Positions 22,881-33,779 of a stretch of DNA of 64,000 nucleotides are shown here, piece by piece. The DNA is from Channallabes apus (Eukaryota > Chordata > Actinopteri > Siluriformes > Clariidae). The stretch lies in the NCBI GenBank assembly GCA_030522415.1, contig CM060106.1:28044985-28108984 (forward strand). Direction: 5' to 3'. Under the pieces are notes generated by a model. That model was not told the origin of the DNA, made no database searches, and saw only the letters and a program-made list of their open reading frames with translations. Position 1 is the first letter of the stretch. Each line of letters starts with the position of its first letter. The position numbers were made by a program, and so were the translations under genes.

Positions 22881-24500
22881 CAGTGGTGTGAAAAACTATT
22901 TGCCCCCCTCCTGATTTCTTATTCTTTTGCATGTTTGTCACACAAAATGTTTCTGATCATCAAACACATTTAACTATTAGTCAAAGATAGCACAAGTAAA
23001 CACAAAATGCAGTTTTTAAATGAGGGGTTTTATTATTTAGGGAGAAAAAAAATCCAAACCTACATGGCCCTGTGTGAAAAAGTAATTGCCCCCTGAACCT
23101 AATAACTGGTTGGGCCACCCGTAGCAGCAATAACTGCAATCAAGCATTTGCGATAACTTGCAACGAGTCTTTTACAGCGCTCTGGAGGAATTTTGGCTCA
23201 CTCATCTTTGCAGAATTGTTGTAATTCAGCTTTATTTGAGGGTTTTCTAGCATGAACAGCCTTTTTAAGTTCATGCCACAATATCTCAATAGGATTCAGG
23301 TCAGGACTTTGACTAGGCCACTCCAAAGTTTTCATTTTGTTTTTCTTCTGCCATTCAGAGGTGGATTTGCTGGTGTGTTTTGGGTCATTGTCCTGCTGCA
23401 GCACCCAAGATCGCTTCAGCTTGAGTTGATGAACAGATGGCCGGACATCCTCCTTCAGGATTTTTTGGTAGACAGTAGAATTCATGGTTCCATCTATCAC
23501 AGCAAGCCTTCCAGGTCCTGAAGCAGCAAAACAACCCCAGACCATCACACTACCACCACCATATTTTACTGTTGGTATGATGTTCTTTTTCTGAAATGCT
23601 GTGTTACTTTTACGCCAGATGTAACGGGACACGCACCTTCCAAAAAGTTCAACTTTTGTCTCGTCGGTCCACAAGATATTTTCCCAAAAGTCTTGGCAAT
23701 CATTGAGATGTTTTTTAACAAAATTGAGACGAGCCTTAATGTTCTTTTTGCTTAAAAGTTGTTTGCGCCTTGGAAATCTGCCATGCAGGCCATTTTTGCC
23801 CAGTCTCTTTCTTATGGTGGAGTCGTGAACACTGACCTTAATTGAGGAAAGTCAGGCCTGCAGTTCTTTAGATGTTGTCCTGGGGTCTTTTGTGGCCTCT
23901 CGGATGAGTTGTCTCTGCGCTCTTGGGGTAATTTTGGTCGGCCGGCCACTCCTGGGAAGGTTCACCACTGTTCCATGTTTTTGCCATTTGTGGATAATGG
24001 CTCTCACTGTGGTTCGCTGGAGTCCCAAAGCTTTAGAAATGGCTTTATAACCTTTACCAGACTGATAGATCTCAATTACTTTTGTTCTCATTTGTTCCTG
24101 AATTTCTTTGGATCTTGGCATGATGTCTAGCTTTTGAGGTGCTTTTGGTCTACTTCTCTGTGTCAGGTAGCTCCTATTTAAGTGATTTCTTGATCGAAAC
24201 AGGTGTGGCAGTAATCAGGCCTGGGGGTGACTACAGAAATTGAACTCAGGTGTGATAAACCACAGTTAAGTTATTTTTTAACAAGGGGGGCAATCACTTT
24301 TTCACACAGGGCCATGTAGATTTGGAGTTTTTTTTCTCCCTTAAAAACGTAAACCTTCATTTAAAAACTGCATTTTGTGTTCAATTATGTTATCTTTGAC
24401 TAATAGTTAACGGTTTTTGATGAGCAGAAACATTTAAGTGTGACAAACATGCAAAAGAATAAGAAATCAGGAAGGGGGCAAATAGTTTTTCACACCACTG
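22881..24500 (-). mobile_element. Tc1-family transposon, copy 3
   Basis: A complete 1620-bp element with TA at 22879-22880 and 24501-24502. Its 5' terminal repeat (right side, about 24290-24500) carries the same diagnostic variants as copy 1 (for example the GTTAACGGTTTTTGATGAGC segment), while its 3' repeat is the other type. Confidence 0.96.
23099..24121 (-). pseudogene. Tc1-type transposase of copy 3, two stops
   Basis: 1023 nt with no net indel. A TCA-to-TGA change at 23849-23851 stops the protein after KELQA, in the DNA-binding half. The TGA at 23198-23200 (a Trp codon after QQFCKDE) is the same one found in copy 2. The catalytic region between is intact (WTDETKVELFGR, DNDPKHTS, NPIEILWHEL). 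Confidence 0.95.
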
Positions 24501-24527
24501 TATATACAGTACAGAAGACATACAGTG

Positions 24528-24790
24528 GCAGGAAGATGGCTTAGTGGTTAACACTGTCCCTTTGAACCTCCAAGGTCCCTGCCCTATTCCTGCCTTGGGG
24601 TCTGTGTGCATGGAGTTTGCATGTTCTCTCCGTGTTTGGTGGGTTTCCTCCAGGTACTCTGGATTCCTCCCCTCAGTCCAAAGAAATCGAGATTAGGCTA
24701 ACTGGCTCTCACAGATTGCCCATAGTGTGTGAAAACACGTGAGTGCTGACTAGAGGTCCTCTCACGATTGTAAATGGGAATAAATACAGC
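24528..24790 (+). repeat. tRNA-derived SINE, plus orientation
   Basis: The head GGCTTAGTGGTTAACACTGT (A-box-like) is followed by the B-box region and the ATGGAGTTTGCATGTTCTC body block. The 3' half is degraded from about 24700. Confidence 0.82.
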
Positions 24791-24844
24791 GGTAACTCAG
24801 CTAGATGGATGGATGGAATATGTACAGCATGTACTGCGTGTGCA

Positions 24845-27545
24845 GTCTTCTTCTTTGTCTTTCGACTGTTCCCTTTCAGGGGTCGCCACAGCGAATCATC
24901 TGCCTCCTTCTAACCCTATCCTCTGCATCCTCTTCTCTCCCACCAACTAACTTCATGTCCTCTCTCACTGCATCCATAAATCTCCTCTATTGTCTTCCTC
25001 TAGACCTCCTGCCTGGCAGTTCCAACCTCAGCATCCTTCTACCGATATATTCACAACCTCTCCTCTGAACATGTCCAAACCACCTCAGTCTGGCCTCTCT
25101 GACTTTATCCCTAAAACATCTAACATGGGTTGTCCCTCTGATGAACTCATTCTTGGTCCTATCCATCCTTGTCACTCCCAAAGAGAACCTCAACATCTTC
25201 AGCTCTGATACCTCTAGCTCTGCCTCCTGTTTTTCTTCAATGACACTGTCTATAAGCCGTAGAGCATTGCTGGTCTCACCACTGTCCTGTACACCTTTCC
25301 TTTCATTCTCGCTGGTACTCTTTTATCGAAGAACACACCTGACACGTTTCTCCATCCATTCCTGTGTGTACCCACCTCTTCACCTCCTTTGAACACTCTC
25401 CGTTGCTCTGGACCATTGACCCTAAGTACTTAAAATCCTGCACCTTCTTTACCTCTGCTCCCTGTAGCCTCACCGTTCCTCTTGGGTCCCTCTCATTCAC
25501 CACACACATATTCCGTCTTGCTGCGGCTAACCTTCATTCCTCTGCTTTCCAGAGCATATCTCCACCTCTCTAAATTTTCCTCCACCTGTTCCCTGCTCTC
25601 GCTACAAAGCACAATGTCATCTGCAAACATCATAGTCCATGGAGACTCCTGTCTTACCTCATCTGTCATCCTGTCCATCACCAGAGCAAACAAAAAGGGG
25701 CTTAGAGCCGATCCTTGATGCAGACCCACCTTCACCTTGAACTCTTCTGTCAAACCTACAGCACATCTTACCACTGTCTTACAGCTCTCATACATGTCCT
25801 GCACCACTCTAACATACTTCTCTGCCACTCCAGACTTCCTCATACAACACCACCGCTCCTCTCTCGGTACCCTGTCGTACGCTTTCTCTAAATCTAACAC
25901 AAACACACAATACAACTCTTTATTACCTTCTCTGTACTTCTCCACCAGCATCCTCAAACCAAATACTGCATCTGATGTACTCTTTCTAGGCATGAAACCA
26001 TATTGCTGCTCACAAATGCTCACCTCTGCCCTTAACCTAGCTTCCACTACTCTTTCCCACAGCTTCATTGTATGGCTCATTAGCTTTATGCCTCTGTAAT
26101 TGCCACAGCTTTGCACATCTCTCTTGTTCTTAAAAATCGGCACTAATTCTCCACCATTCCGGCACTAATTCTCCTCCATTCCTCTGGAATCCTCTCACTC
26201 TCCAAGATCTTGTTAAACAAACTAGTCAGAAACTCTACTGCTACTTTTCCTAAGCACTTCCATACCTCCACAGGTGTGTCATCAGGACCAACAGCCTTTC
26301 CACTCTTCATCCTCTTCAACGCCCTTCTAACCTCACTTTTACTAATATTTGCTACTTCCCATTGGCTGTACTTGTCCAGTCGACTGAAAGCACCTCCTGA
26401 CCACCCATAGCCTGTCTCAACTCCTCCCTGAAGACTACACAACATTCTTCCTTTCTCAGCTTCCACCACTTTGTCCTTTGCTCTGCCTTTGTCCTCTTCA
26501 CCTTCCTCACCACCAGGGTTATTTTACACACCACCATTCTGTGTTGTCTGGCTACACTCTCCCCTACCAACACTTTGCAGTCACTAATCTCTTTCAGATT
26601 ACAACGTCGACACACGATGTAGTCCACCTGAGTACTTCTGCCTCCACTCTTATGTGTCACCCTATGTTTCTGCCTCTTCTGGAAGAAAGTATTTACTACT
26701 GCCATTTCCATCCTCTTTGCAAAGTCCACCACCATCTGTCCTTCTACATTCCTGTCCCGAAGACCAAACCTGCCCATCACATTTTCATCCCCTCTGTTCC
26801 CTTCCCCAACATGTCCATTGAAGTCTGCACCAATCACCACTCTCTCACCTCTGGGGATGCTCTGCATCACTTCATCTAACTCACTCCAGAATTTCTCCTT
26901 CTCTTCTAACACACATCCTATCTGTGGAGCATAACCACTAACAACATTGAACATCACACCATCAATTTCCAGCTTCAGACGCATCACCCTATCTGATACT
27001 CTCTTCACTTCTAGAACATTCCTTACAAACTCATCTTTCAGAATAACTCCTACTCCATTTCTTTTCCTATCCACACCATGGTAAAACAATTTGAACCCTG
27101 ATCCTAAGCTTCTACCTTTGCTACCTTTCCACCTGGTCTCCTGGACACACAGTATATCCACCTTCCTTCTCTGCATCATATCAACCAACTCTCTTCCCTT
27201 CCCTGTCATGGTCCCAACATTCAAAGTCCCTACTTTCACTCCTAAACTCTTGTCTTTCCTCTTCTCCCTCTGCTTTCACACACGCCTTTCTCCTCTCCTT
27301 CTTCGACCAACAGTAGCACAAATTCCACCGGCACCCTGTAGGTCAACAGCAACAGTGGCGGTCGTTGTTAACCCGGGCCACGACCGATCCGGTATGGAAA
27401 TTATATTTGTGATTCGCATCATTGATTTGGCAAATGTTTTACGTCGGATGCCCTTCCTCACACAACCCTCTGGATTTATCCAGACTTGGGACTCGCACAA
27501 GAAGACACTGGATTGCGCCCCCCGTGGTTGCATTCCCAGTAGTTG
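24845..27545 (-). mobile_element. RTE-clade non-LTR retrotransposon (LINE), nearly full length, inactive
   Basis: Read from right to left, it runs from a GTCGGATGCCCTTCCT-containing 5' region (about 27450) through endonuclease and reverse transcriptase to a 3' end with GGGGTCGCCACAGCGAATCA (inverse, about 24880). RTE elements replicate by target-primed reverse transcription. The length and domain order fit RTE/Rex3-like LINEs of fish; the exact family needs a library search. A tiny related 3' tail occurs at 30003-30055. Confidence 0.9.
24960..27239 (-). pseudogene. RTE LINE polyprotein: AP endonuclease plus reverse transcriptase
   Basis: Frame 1 (27239-26352) carries an APE-type endonuclease with GTLNVGTM, the QETRW motif, GADFNGH, VDYIVCRR and RQHRMVV, matching the usual Asn, Glu, Asp/Asn, Asp and His catalytic positions. 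Reverse transcriptase follows (26143-25493): DLEKAYDRVP, QGSALSPFLFALVMD and the FADD box (MMFADDIVLC). The end domain is legible at 25509-25303 (FKYLGSMVQSNGECSKEV) and 25196-24987 (MLRFSLGVTRMDRTKNE). The frame breaks near 26355, at 26140-26165 (a tandem duplication of about 22 bp) and near 25500 and 25300. Not functional. Confidence 0.9.
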
Positions 27546-27960
27546 CATTGCAGTATGTGTCTGTTAAAGGCTAGTGCCCTCTAGTGGCGAAACAAAAATA
27601 CTTACCGAGGTTTCATCTTCAGGTTATTGATAAAAGTATGTTTAATTCTGGCTACCCGTATTTATTACAATTACAAATATATATAAATCACATTAATATA
27701 TTAAAAAAAGTTTTTTTCGTTTTAGTTTTATTTATGCCATATTAATCAATGAATACATTGACAAAAATACAAACAAAATACCCGGATGAGAGGCTAAGCT
27801 CTGATTCGCTCAGTTCAGCCCCGTGGTTTACTGAGGTTGTCTACGAAACAAAAACAATGACATCTTTCAACTCCCTGATAAATAAACAAGGAAAAGTCCA
27901 CAGGTATATTCCCTGACAGCTAAAACACTGACAAACTCAGGCTTCCTGTTAACGTTGTAT
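27546..27960. other. Region upstream of ppip5k1
   Basis: No gene seen. It contains a CCCTCTAGTGGCG word found in several vertebrate repeats and, on the minus strand near 27600, a strong splice-donor-like CTCGGTAAGTAT. Confidence 0.4.
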
Positions 27961-28029
27961 TTCAGTGATGACGTAATGCACAGGTCGGCTGCCTATTGGC
28001 TGAGCAGTTTGTTTATTGTTACAGCGGTG
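27961..28029 (+). promoter_or_regulatory. Putative ppip5k1 promoter
   Basis: A CRE-like TGACGTAA (27969-27976) and an inverted CCAAT box (ATTGG, 27995-27999) lie just before a CpG-enriched patch and a strong donor site at 28112. No TATA box was seen. Assignment to ppip5k1 is by position and strand. Confidence 0.45.
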
Positions 28030-28111
28030 ACTAGTTCGGTTTCAGTCGCAACCTGTCAAACGTAGAGACGGAGCGCTGTGGGAAAATAAACCCGTTGTGT
28101 GACTTTTCACT
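28030..28111 (+). other. Probable non-coding first exon of ppip5k1
   Basis: A GC- and CpG-richer stretch ends at a consensus donor (CACT/GTAAGT at 28112). The next acceptor on the same strand that leads into the coding region is at 34683. The transcription start is not known, so the left limit is approximate. Confidence 0.4.
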
Positions 28112-28764
28112 GTAAGTAACACTCGGACTCCTTTTTTTCCCCCCTAACAAATGATTACTGCACTGCTGCACCAGTTTAACCTGTGAAGTTCCTGGAGTTT
28201 AACTTTGAGTCTGACCCTGAGTGTATTTTGTAACTAGAGAGAGCTAACAGAATTAGCCGGATAGCCGTTAGCTTCCAAAATAACGTTAAATAAACCGCAC
28301 GCGCGAGTAACAGAAGCCTGTAGAACACAGTGAAATAATTTACTTACTTTATTATTATTATTATTATTGCTTACTTAACTACTATGACGAGACAAGCTTT
28401 AAATATCACATACTGTAACATTAACACATTATTTACAGTGTGTTTTCAAAAAGTCTTTATATATACAGACGCATAAAATAATATAAATATAGGACCAAGT
28501 AAATCAATGCATGCAAATATATACAGTATATCGGGTGTTTTTTGTTTGCAAAATGCTATTAAATTATATGTACATATATTTTGACCTCTAACTAAAGGAT
28601 TCAGTACTTACAACCTGTAAATGATTTACTTTAAATGTTAAAAATACACTTGGATGTGTATTCAGTTTATAGCTACAACAAATCCAAGATGCTTCTAATG
28701 TTTAGATCTTTGTATTTATTTATTTATTTTATTATTATTGTTATTATTATTTTAAAGAAATCAA
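28112..28764. other. ppip5k1 intron 1, 5' part
   Basis: AT-rich with a (TTA)n run near 28346-28368. Nothing else seen. Confidence 0.45.
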
Positions 28765-29046
28765 TGCATGCACAGGCTTGGTGGGTTTCCTCCAGGTACA
28801 TTGGTTCCCTCCAAGACGTTGCTTAATGTTTAGATTTTTGTATTATGACATGCAGATTAGGTTAATTGCCATTCCCAAATTGCCACTAGTGTGTGAATGA
28901 GTCTGTGGATGTGTGTGGTTGTGTGTGCGTACACACCCTGTCGTGGATCCAGGGTGTACACCGCCTCATGCCCTAGTCTCCTGGCGTAGGCTCCAGGCCC
29001 TCCGTGACCCTGTATACAGAATAAAGCGGTGCAGATGATGAGTGAG
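28765..29046 (+). repeat. Decayed tRNA-derived SINE
   Basis: Body blocks GGTGGGTTTCCTCCAGGTAC and CCATTCCCAAATTGCC and the tail region CAGAATAAAGCGG are present. The head is missing and a short unrelated insertion sits near 28815-28850. Confidence 0.75.
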
Positions 29047-29188
29047 CAAGGATTCATGCAAATGCTGTTGTTATAACTTATGCATTAATGCTGAAGTTAA
29101 CAGTGATCACCTTATTGATTTAAGATGAATGTTACAATGTTTTAATTTTTGTACAAGACCATATGTGATGTTAAGCTATTTTTTTTTT

Positions 29189-29323
29189 ACTTAAGCAATA
29201 TCACATGATAGGGAGTGCTGTGTGAAGAAATGCACTTCTGCACTTTGGCTGCACCCTCATGCCTATGATGGCATTACAGCTGTGCTGATATTCTGCACAA
29301 CAGCAATCACTTTTATATAACAG
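29189..29323. mobile_element. Decayed palindromic MITE (copy a)
   Basis: It starts ACTTAAGCAATATCACATGA and follows, with indels, the reverse complement of the complete copy at 30542-30700. Its right terminus is lost. Confidence 0.7.
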
Positions 29324-29632
29324 TTCCACAAACACATGATTATGATTTGTTTACGTGTTGAATGTCAGCTCAGGGCTTTATCATGTAAAGCAATGCAAAA
29401 TGTAGGATAATTTATTTCCAGTCTGTTCAGGTCAGTGTTGGACTTTACAGCATCTGAAAAGTGTCTGAATATAATATATTAATAGTACATTTTAGTTTTA
29501 CAAAATAATAACAACACAAGTGTGAATCCAAAGGTAATTCAGGTGCCCTGGAGGTCTAATTACGCATCTTAAGTGAAGGTACTGTACATTATATCCTCTT
29601 AGTCCTCCAGGGGATGGCGTGTAGTGTACAAG

Positions 29633-29633
<1 letters not shown>

Positions 29634-29669
<36 letters not shown>
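29634..29669. repeat. (TC)n microsatellite
   Basis: About 17 uninterrupted CT units. Confidence 0.95.
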
Positions 29670-29672
<3 letters not shown>

Positions 29673-30002
29673 GGCTAAGAGTGGATTTCCACGCTTGTGA
29701 GTCAAGGCTAATCTTGTTATGTATGGTATCAGCTTTACCTAAATTAAAATGTGTCACAAAACCCCAAATATATTTACTATAGATGGGGAAAAATTGATTC
29801 AGTGATGCTTCATGATTTTTTTATCTGAGTGGCAATTCATGTATTAATTCAAAAATAAATTTATTAAAATTAGATATGTTTGCATTTGACATAGTATAAT
29901 GTTGCCATTCCTTTGTAATCCTCTAGGTGGTTTGCTCTAATCTATTCATTCATTGGCAGACAGATAAGAATCAATTATTTGCTAAGTTTGTTTAAAATCG
30001 TC

Positions 30003-30055
30003 TATGTTGTTGTTGGTCTTTCGGCTGCTCCCGGCAAGGGGCCGCCACAGCAGAA
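30003..30055 (-). repeat. Short RTE LINE 3'-end fragment
   Basis: GGTCTTTCGGCTGCTCCCGG and GGGGCCGCCACAGCAGAAT resemble the 3' tail of the RTE element at 24.85 kb (CTTTCGACTGTTCCC and GGGGTCGCCACAGCGAAT). Confidence 0.6.
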
Positions 30056-30541
30056 TATTCAGTCCACAATTATAAAACGGTGATACGTAAAGAATCTCAA
30101 TAAAAATCAAATAGTAATCTTGGTATTGTGATAATATTATTTAAACTTACAAACTTATTTAAATTTGCACTGTAAACATTAGAGCTAAGTGTGTGTTGCC
30201 GTTCTCCAGCCTGTTAAGGAACAACTTGTTTAATTGTACGTTATCATTTATAATGATTTTGATTCAAATTTCCTTCCTTGTACATTACATTGGAAAATGA
30301 CCACATAATCACAACATGACAATTTATGTTTTGCTAAATACGTATCCAGTTATTCTCTTATATTTAAAGTTATAATTATTATAGGTGAGTAATTATGAAT
30401 CTTAGTCAGTTAACCTTTGTTAAGCTTGCTGATCACTCAAGTTTCTGGATGATTGATTTCAGATGAATTTTGCATTTGTATTTGAGTGTGGGTTTATCAT
30501 GTACAGTCATGTTATGTCAGACATTAACATTAACGTTTTTT

Positions 30542-30700
30542 ACTTAAGCAATATCACGAGAGAGAGTGCTGTTATACTGAATATGAGCACGGCTGTGATG
30601 CCGTCATAGGCACAAGAGTGCAGTTTGAGTGCCAAAGGAATCACAGCAGTCCGGTTATTTAATATCAACAGCACTCCCTCTCATGTGATATTGCTTAAGT
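30542..30700. mobile_element. Palindromic MITE (copy b)
   Basis: The 159-bp unit begins ACTTAAGCAATATCACGAGA and ends with the inverted TCTCATGTGATATTGCTTAAGT-type tip. The inverted repeats are about 33 bp and the inner part is also partly palindromic, so the whole unit can fold into a long hairpin. No coding. The superfamily is not certain. Confidence 0.82.
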
Positions 30701-31194
30701 GAAAAAGTTCATATCTAGCACCGATTATATTACACTAGAATTACTACATCTACTCAAAGTAACTAAACTTTTACTGTAAATTAAACTGTCCAATGCTGAG
30801 CGTCAAAAAGCACAAAAGATGCTGAAAATTGCAAATACAGCAATGAATTTCATAGTTTCTTTTTCATAGTTACTGTTTCAAATGATTCGCTCCACTATTT
30901 AAACATGTGTTTTAATGTATATAGTGTTTGGAGGACTGATTCAGACACATCACATCCATAGCCTCATTTTATCCAAAATAATTTATTTTTAAAAAATGAC
31001 CATTTTTTAATGTAAATTGTTTTGTGTTAATTTACGTTTCTCTCCTGGTACAAGTGTAACACTTTCATCAATTGTCTTTAAAATTCACTGTACTCTCTCT
31101 CAGGTGGCATAGTGGCGTAGTGGTTAGCACTGTGGCCTCGCGCCTTCAGGGTCGGATTTCCAGTCCCTCCTTGGGTGTGTGTGTGTGTGTGTGT

Positions 31195-32454
31195 CAGGGT
31201 TTGACATTGGCACCAACCCACCCGCCAAATGCGGGTAAAATTCGGCTGTGGCGGGTAATAACTTTAGTCTCACTAGCCACTTTGGCGGGTAGTTTATGCT
31301 TTAGTATGACAATATATTTTTGTTGTAGTTTTCTCTAAGGTCATATTACGCGCACAAAACACGTGTGAATGTAATGAGGACGTTTCTCTCTACACATGCT
31401 CACACATGCATTGCGCGCGCACACACACACGCTAGTGATGTGCGGGTCGGGTATTGTTCCAACACGCGGGTCCCGCTTTTATGAAATTATTTGGCCCGCC
31501 CCAGCCCACTGTATCTATTTTTACAACCCGCCCCACCCCGCACCTGCGACCGTTAAATAGACATATTTATATTCAAATAAACCAGGCACAGAACTTAATG
31601 AAATATGAATATAGATATTCCCAAATATTTAATAAAGGCTATAGGGAATTGCACGCAACATATATGGATTTTTTATTTAATTTTGTTTTTAATGACCAGC
31701 CCCAACCCGCACCGCAAATAAAGTGACAATTTCTTTACCCGCCCCAACCCGACCCGCGGGTTACCAGACGACCCGTGCATCACTAACACACACATACTTT
31801 TACTTCCTGTTTGGTGTGTGTGTGTGTGTGTATATCATTCTCAACAGGATGAGAATGTTTGCCCCTTTCGCATAGGTTATTTACAGATTATATATATATA
31901 TATATAAAGTAATCACTATTAAGATATTGAAAATTCATCAATTGATTGAATGACCTCACACTATAAAGAGTCAACACTATAAGATAGACCAGAGTCCATT
32001 GTCCTAACTCAGAATTCTGATATAATACATAATGAATAATAATACCTAATAATAGTACACATAATAAGACACTAAAATGATAAATGTTCTGAGTTGCTGT
32101 ATTTATAATATCAGAATGAGTTCAGTTGTACTGAATCTGTTATTTTTCAATTTCATGTGGTAAGAGGCTTGAATTTAAATTCAATAAGCAGAATATACTG
32201 TTCATGTTTGCATGTTTTTATATTGGGAGCTTCTTAACAGTACTGAATACTTGACTACTACTATAGTGATACAGTGTATGCTGTCATTTATAAGTAAATC
32301 TAGATCTAACAAACATTAACGTATCATGGTGACAAAAAAAACTGCAAGTTTCTGGTAACAAAATTGTGGCGAGTAAAAAGGCTGAATGGCGAGTGACTCC
32401 GGAAATCCACTAGCCACATTGGCCAGTCAGCAAAAAAGTTCATGTCAAACCCTG
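31195..32454. mobile_element. hAT-like non-autonomous transposon
   Basis: The 1260-bp element begins CAGGGTTTGACAT and ends with its exact inverse ATGTCAAACCCTG. Both flanks are GTGTGTGT, compatible with an 8-bp hAT duplication, though a (GT)n target cannot prove it. Subterminal sequences contain repeated GGCGGGTA / ACTAGCCAC words. No transposase frame. Confidence 0.75.
31433..31785. mobile_element. MITE nested in the hAT-like element
   Basis: The 353-bp unit starts TAGTGATGTGCGGGTCG and ends CGACCCGTGCATCACTA, with two mismatches between the 17-bp tips. It is rich in CCCGCC and GCGGGT words. The flanks are (CA)n, so a target duplication cannot be assigned. Confidence 0.75.
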
Positions 32455-32722
32455 GTGTGTGTGTGTATGTGTATGTGTATGTGTGTGTGTGTGGAGTTTG
32501 CATGTTCTCCCTGTGATTGGTGGGTTTCCTCTGGGTATTTTGATTTCCTCCCAGAGTGCAACGAACTGCAGATTAGCCTAATTGGTATTTCCAAAATAGT
32601 CTGTGAGCATGTATGTCCTTGTGTGCAGGGTGTAACCCACCTAGTGCCCAAGTCCCTGGGGAAAGGCTCCAGACGTCCTGCCACCCTGAACAGGATATAA
32701 GCAGTATAGACAGTGAGTGAGT

Positions 32723-33779
32723 GTACTGTCTCACAATAATCAAAAAAATATCTGCGACATTATATCTCTCGGACAGCACTCTCTCACTCTGTTGCCATTT
32801 AGATCTTTTATACTTATATATTTTCCATACATTGTGTTGGAATTTGTGTATGTGCCATGTTCTTGTCCTTGTATGTGCAACATCCCCCCCCTCTGTGTTC
32901 TTTTTTTAACTGCGTGCCATGTTTACAGTGCTTACAGTTTACTATTACTCTGCTGAGTTCACGGTACATTAATCATTTTGCACTTTTTTGGTAAGAGCCT
33001 GCAACTGTAGCACAAATATTTGTTGTATGTACAGTTATGGGAAAAAGGAATTACAGGCTAAAAATAAAATGAAAAGTGGGCTATAATTTCCTTCTCAATG
33101 TGAACCCAAGCATTCTTAGGTTGTAGAATTTTTTTTCTCTATTTTTAATGAAAAATCATGTTTGTTTGTTTTTTTTTAATGAAAAAATACATATTGAAAT
33201 GTGTTATCTTTTTTGGATGTTATTGTCACTTGATGCTATCAGTTTGTTTGTAGAAATGGATGAAGAGTACCCAGTCATTATTTAGACCCTGATTAGTAAA
33301 AAGTAGGATTTATTATTATTTTGCTATACACATGACAATAAATCTTGAACACTAGATAATTTTATTACAAGTATTTGTCATCATGACCCAAAGTTATGGC
33401 ATGTTGCAGCACACATTAAAGTTTGCTGGAAAATGCCACCAAACTTGCATTAACGTTTTTGCATTAAAGTTTTTGAATTTTCCACAGGCTGTTTAGGGAA
33501 CTTTACGTTTTATATCATATTATTAAAAAAGATTTGCATTATTAAAGAAAAAAACTTCCAAAGCAAAGGGGTTTCTCAAACTGTTCCTAAAGGTCTGTGT
33601 TTGTACTTTGTGTGTTGTAGCCATATATAGTGTTTGCTGATGCAACAGTGTTAAGAATGAAAGAAATATAATTAAGATCGATTTGTAAAACAGTTTATAC
33701 CTAAACAGTGAAAGACAGGAAAGGTGGGCTTTATATTAACTTGAACAGCTTTCCCATTATATTGAACTTTCAGTCTTGT
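32723..33779. other. ppip5k1 intron 1, no gene seen
   Basis: AT-rich; poly-T runs and a T-rich block resembling a retroelement 3' end near 32.75-33.0 kb. No exon or named element could be supported. Confidence 0.4.

Larger units (their letters stand above)
31102..32722 (+). repeat. tRNA-derived SINE split by a hAT-like insertion
   Basis: The head (GGCGTAGTGGTTAGCACTGT and B-box-like region) is at 31102-31194. The rest resumes at 32455 with GGAGTTTGCATGTTCTCCC and the tail CAGGATATAAGCAGTATAGA near 32690. The insertion point is a (GT)n run within the SINE. Confidence 0.85.
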
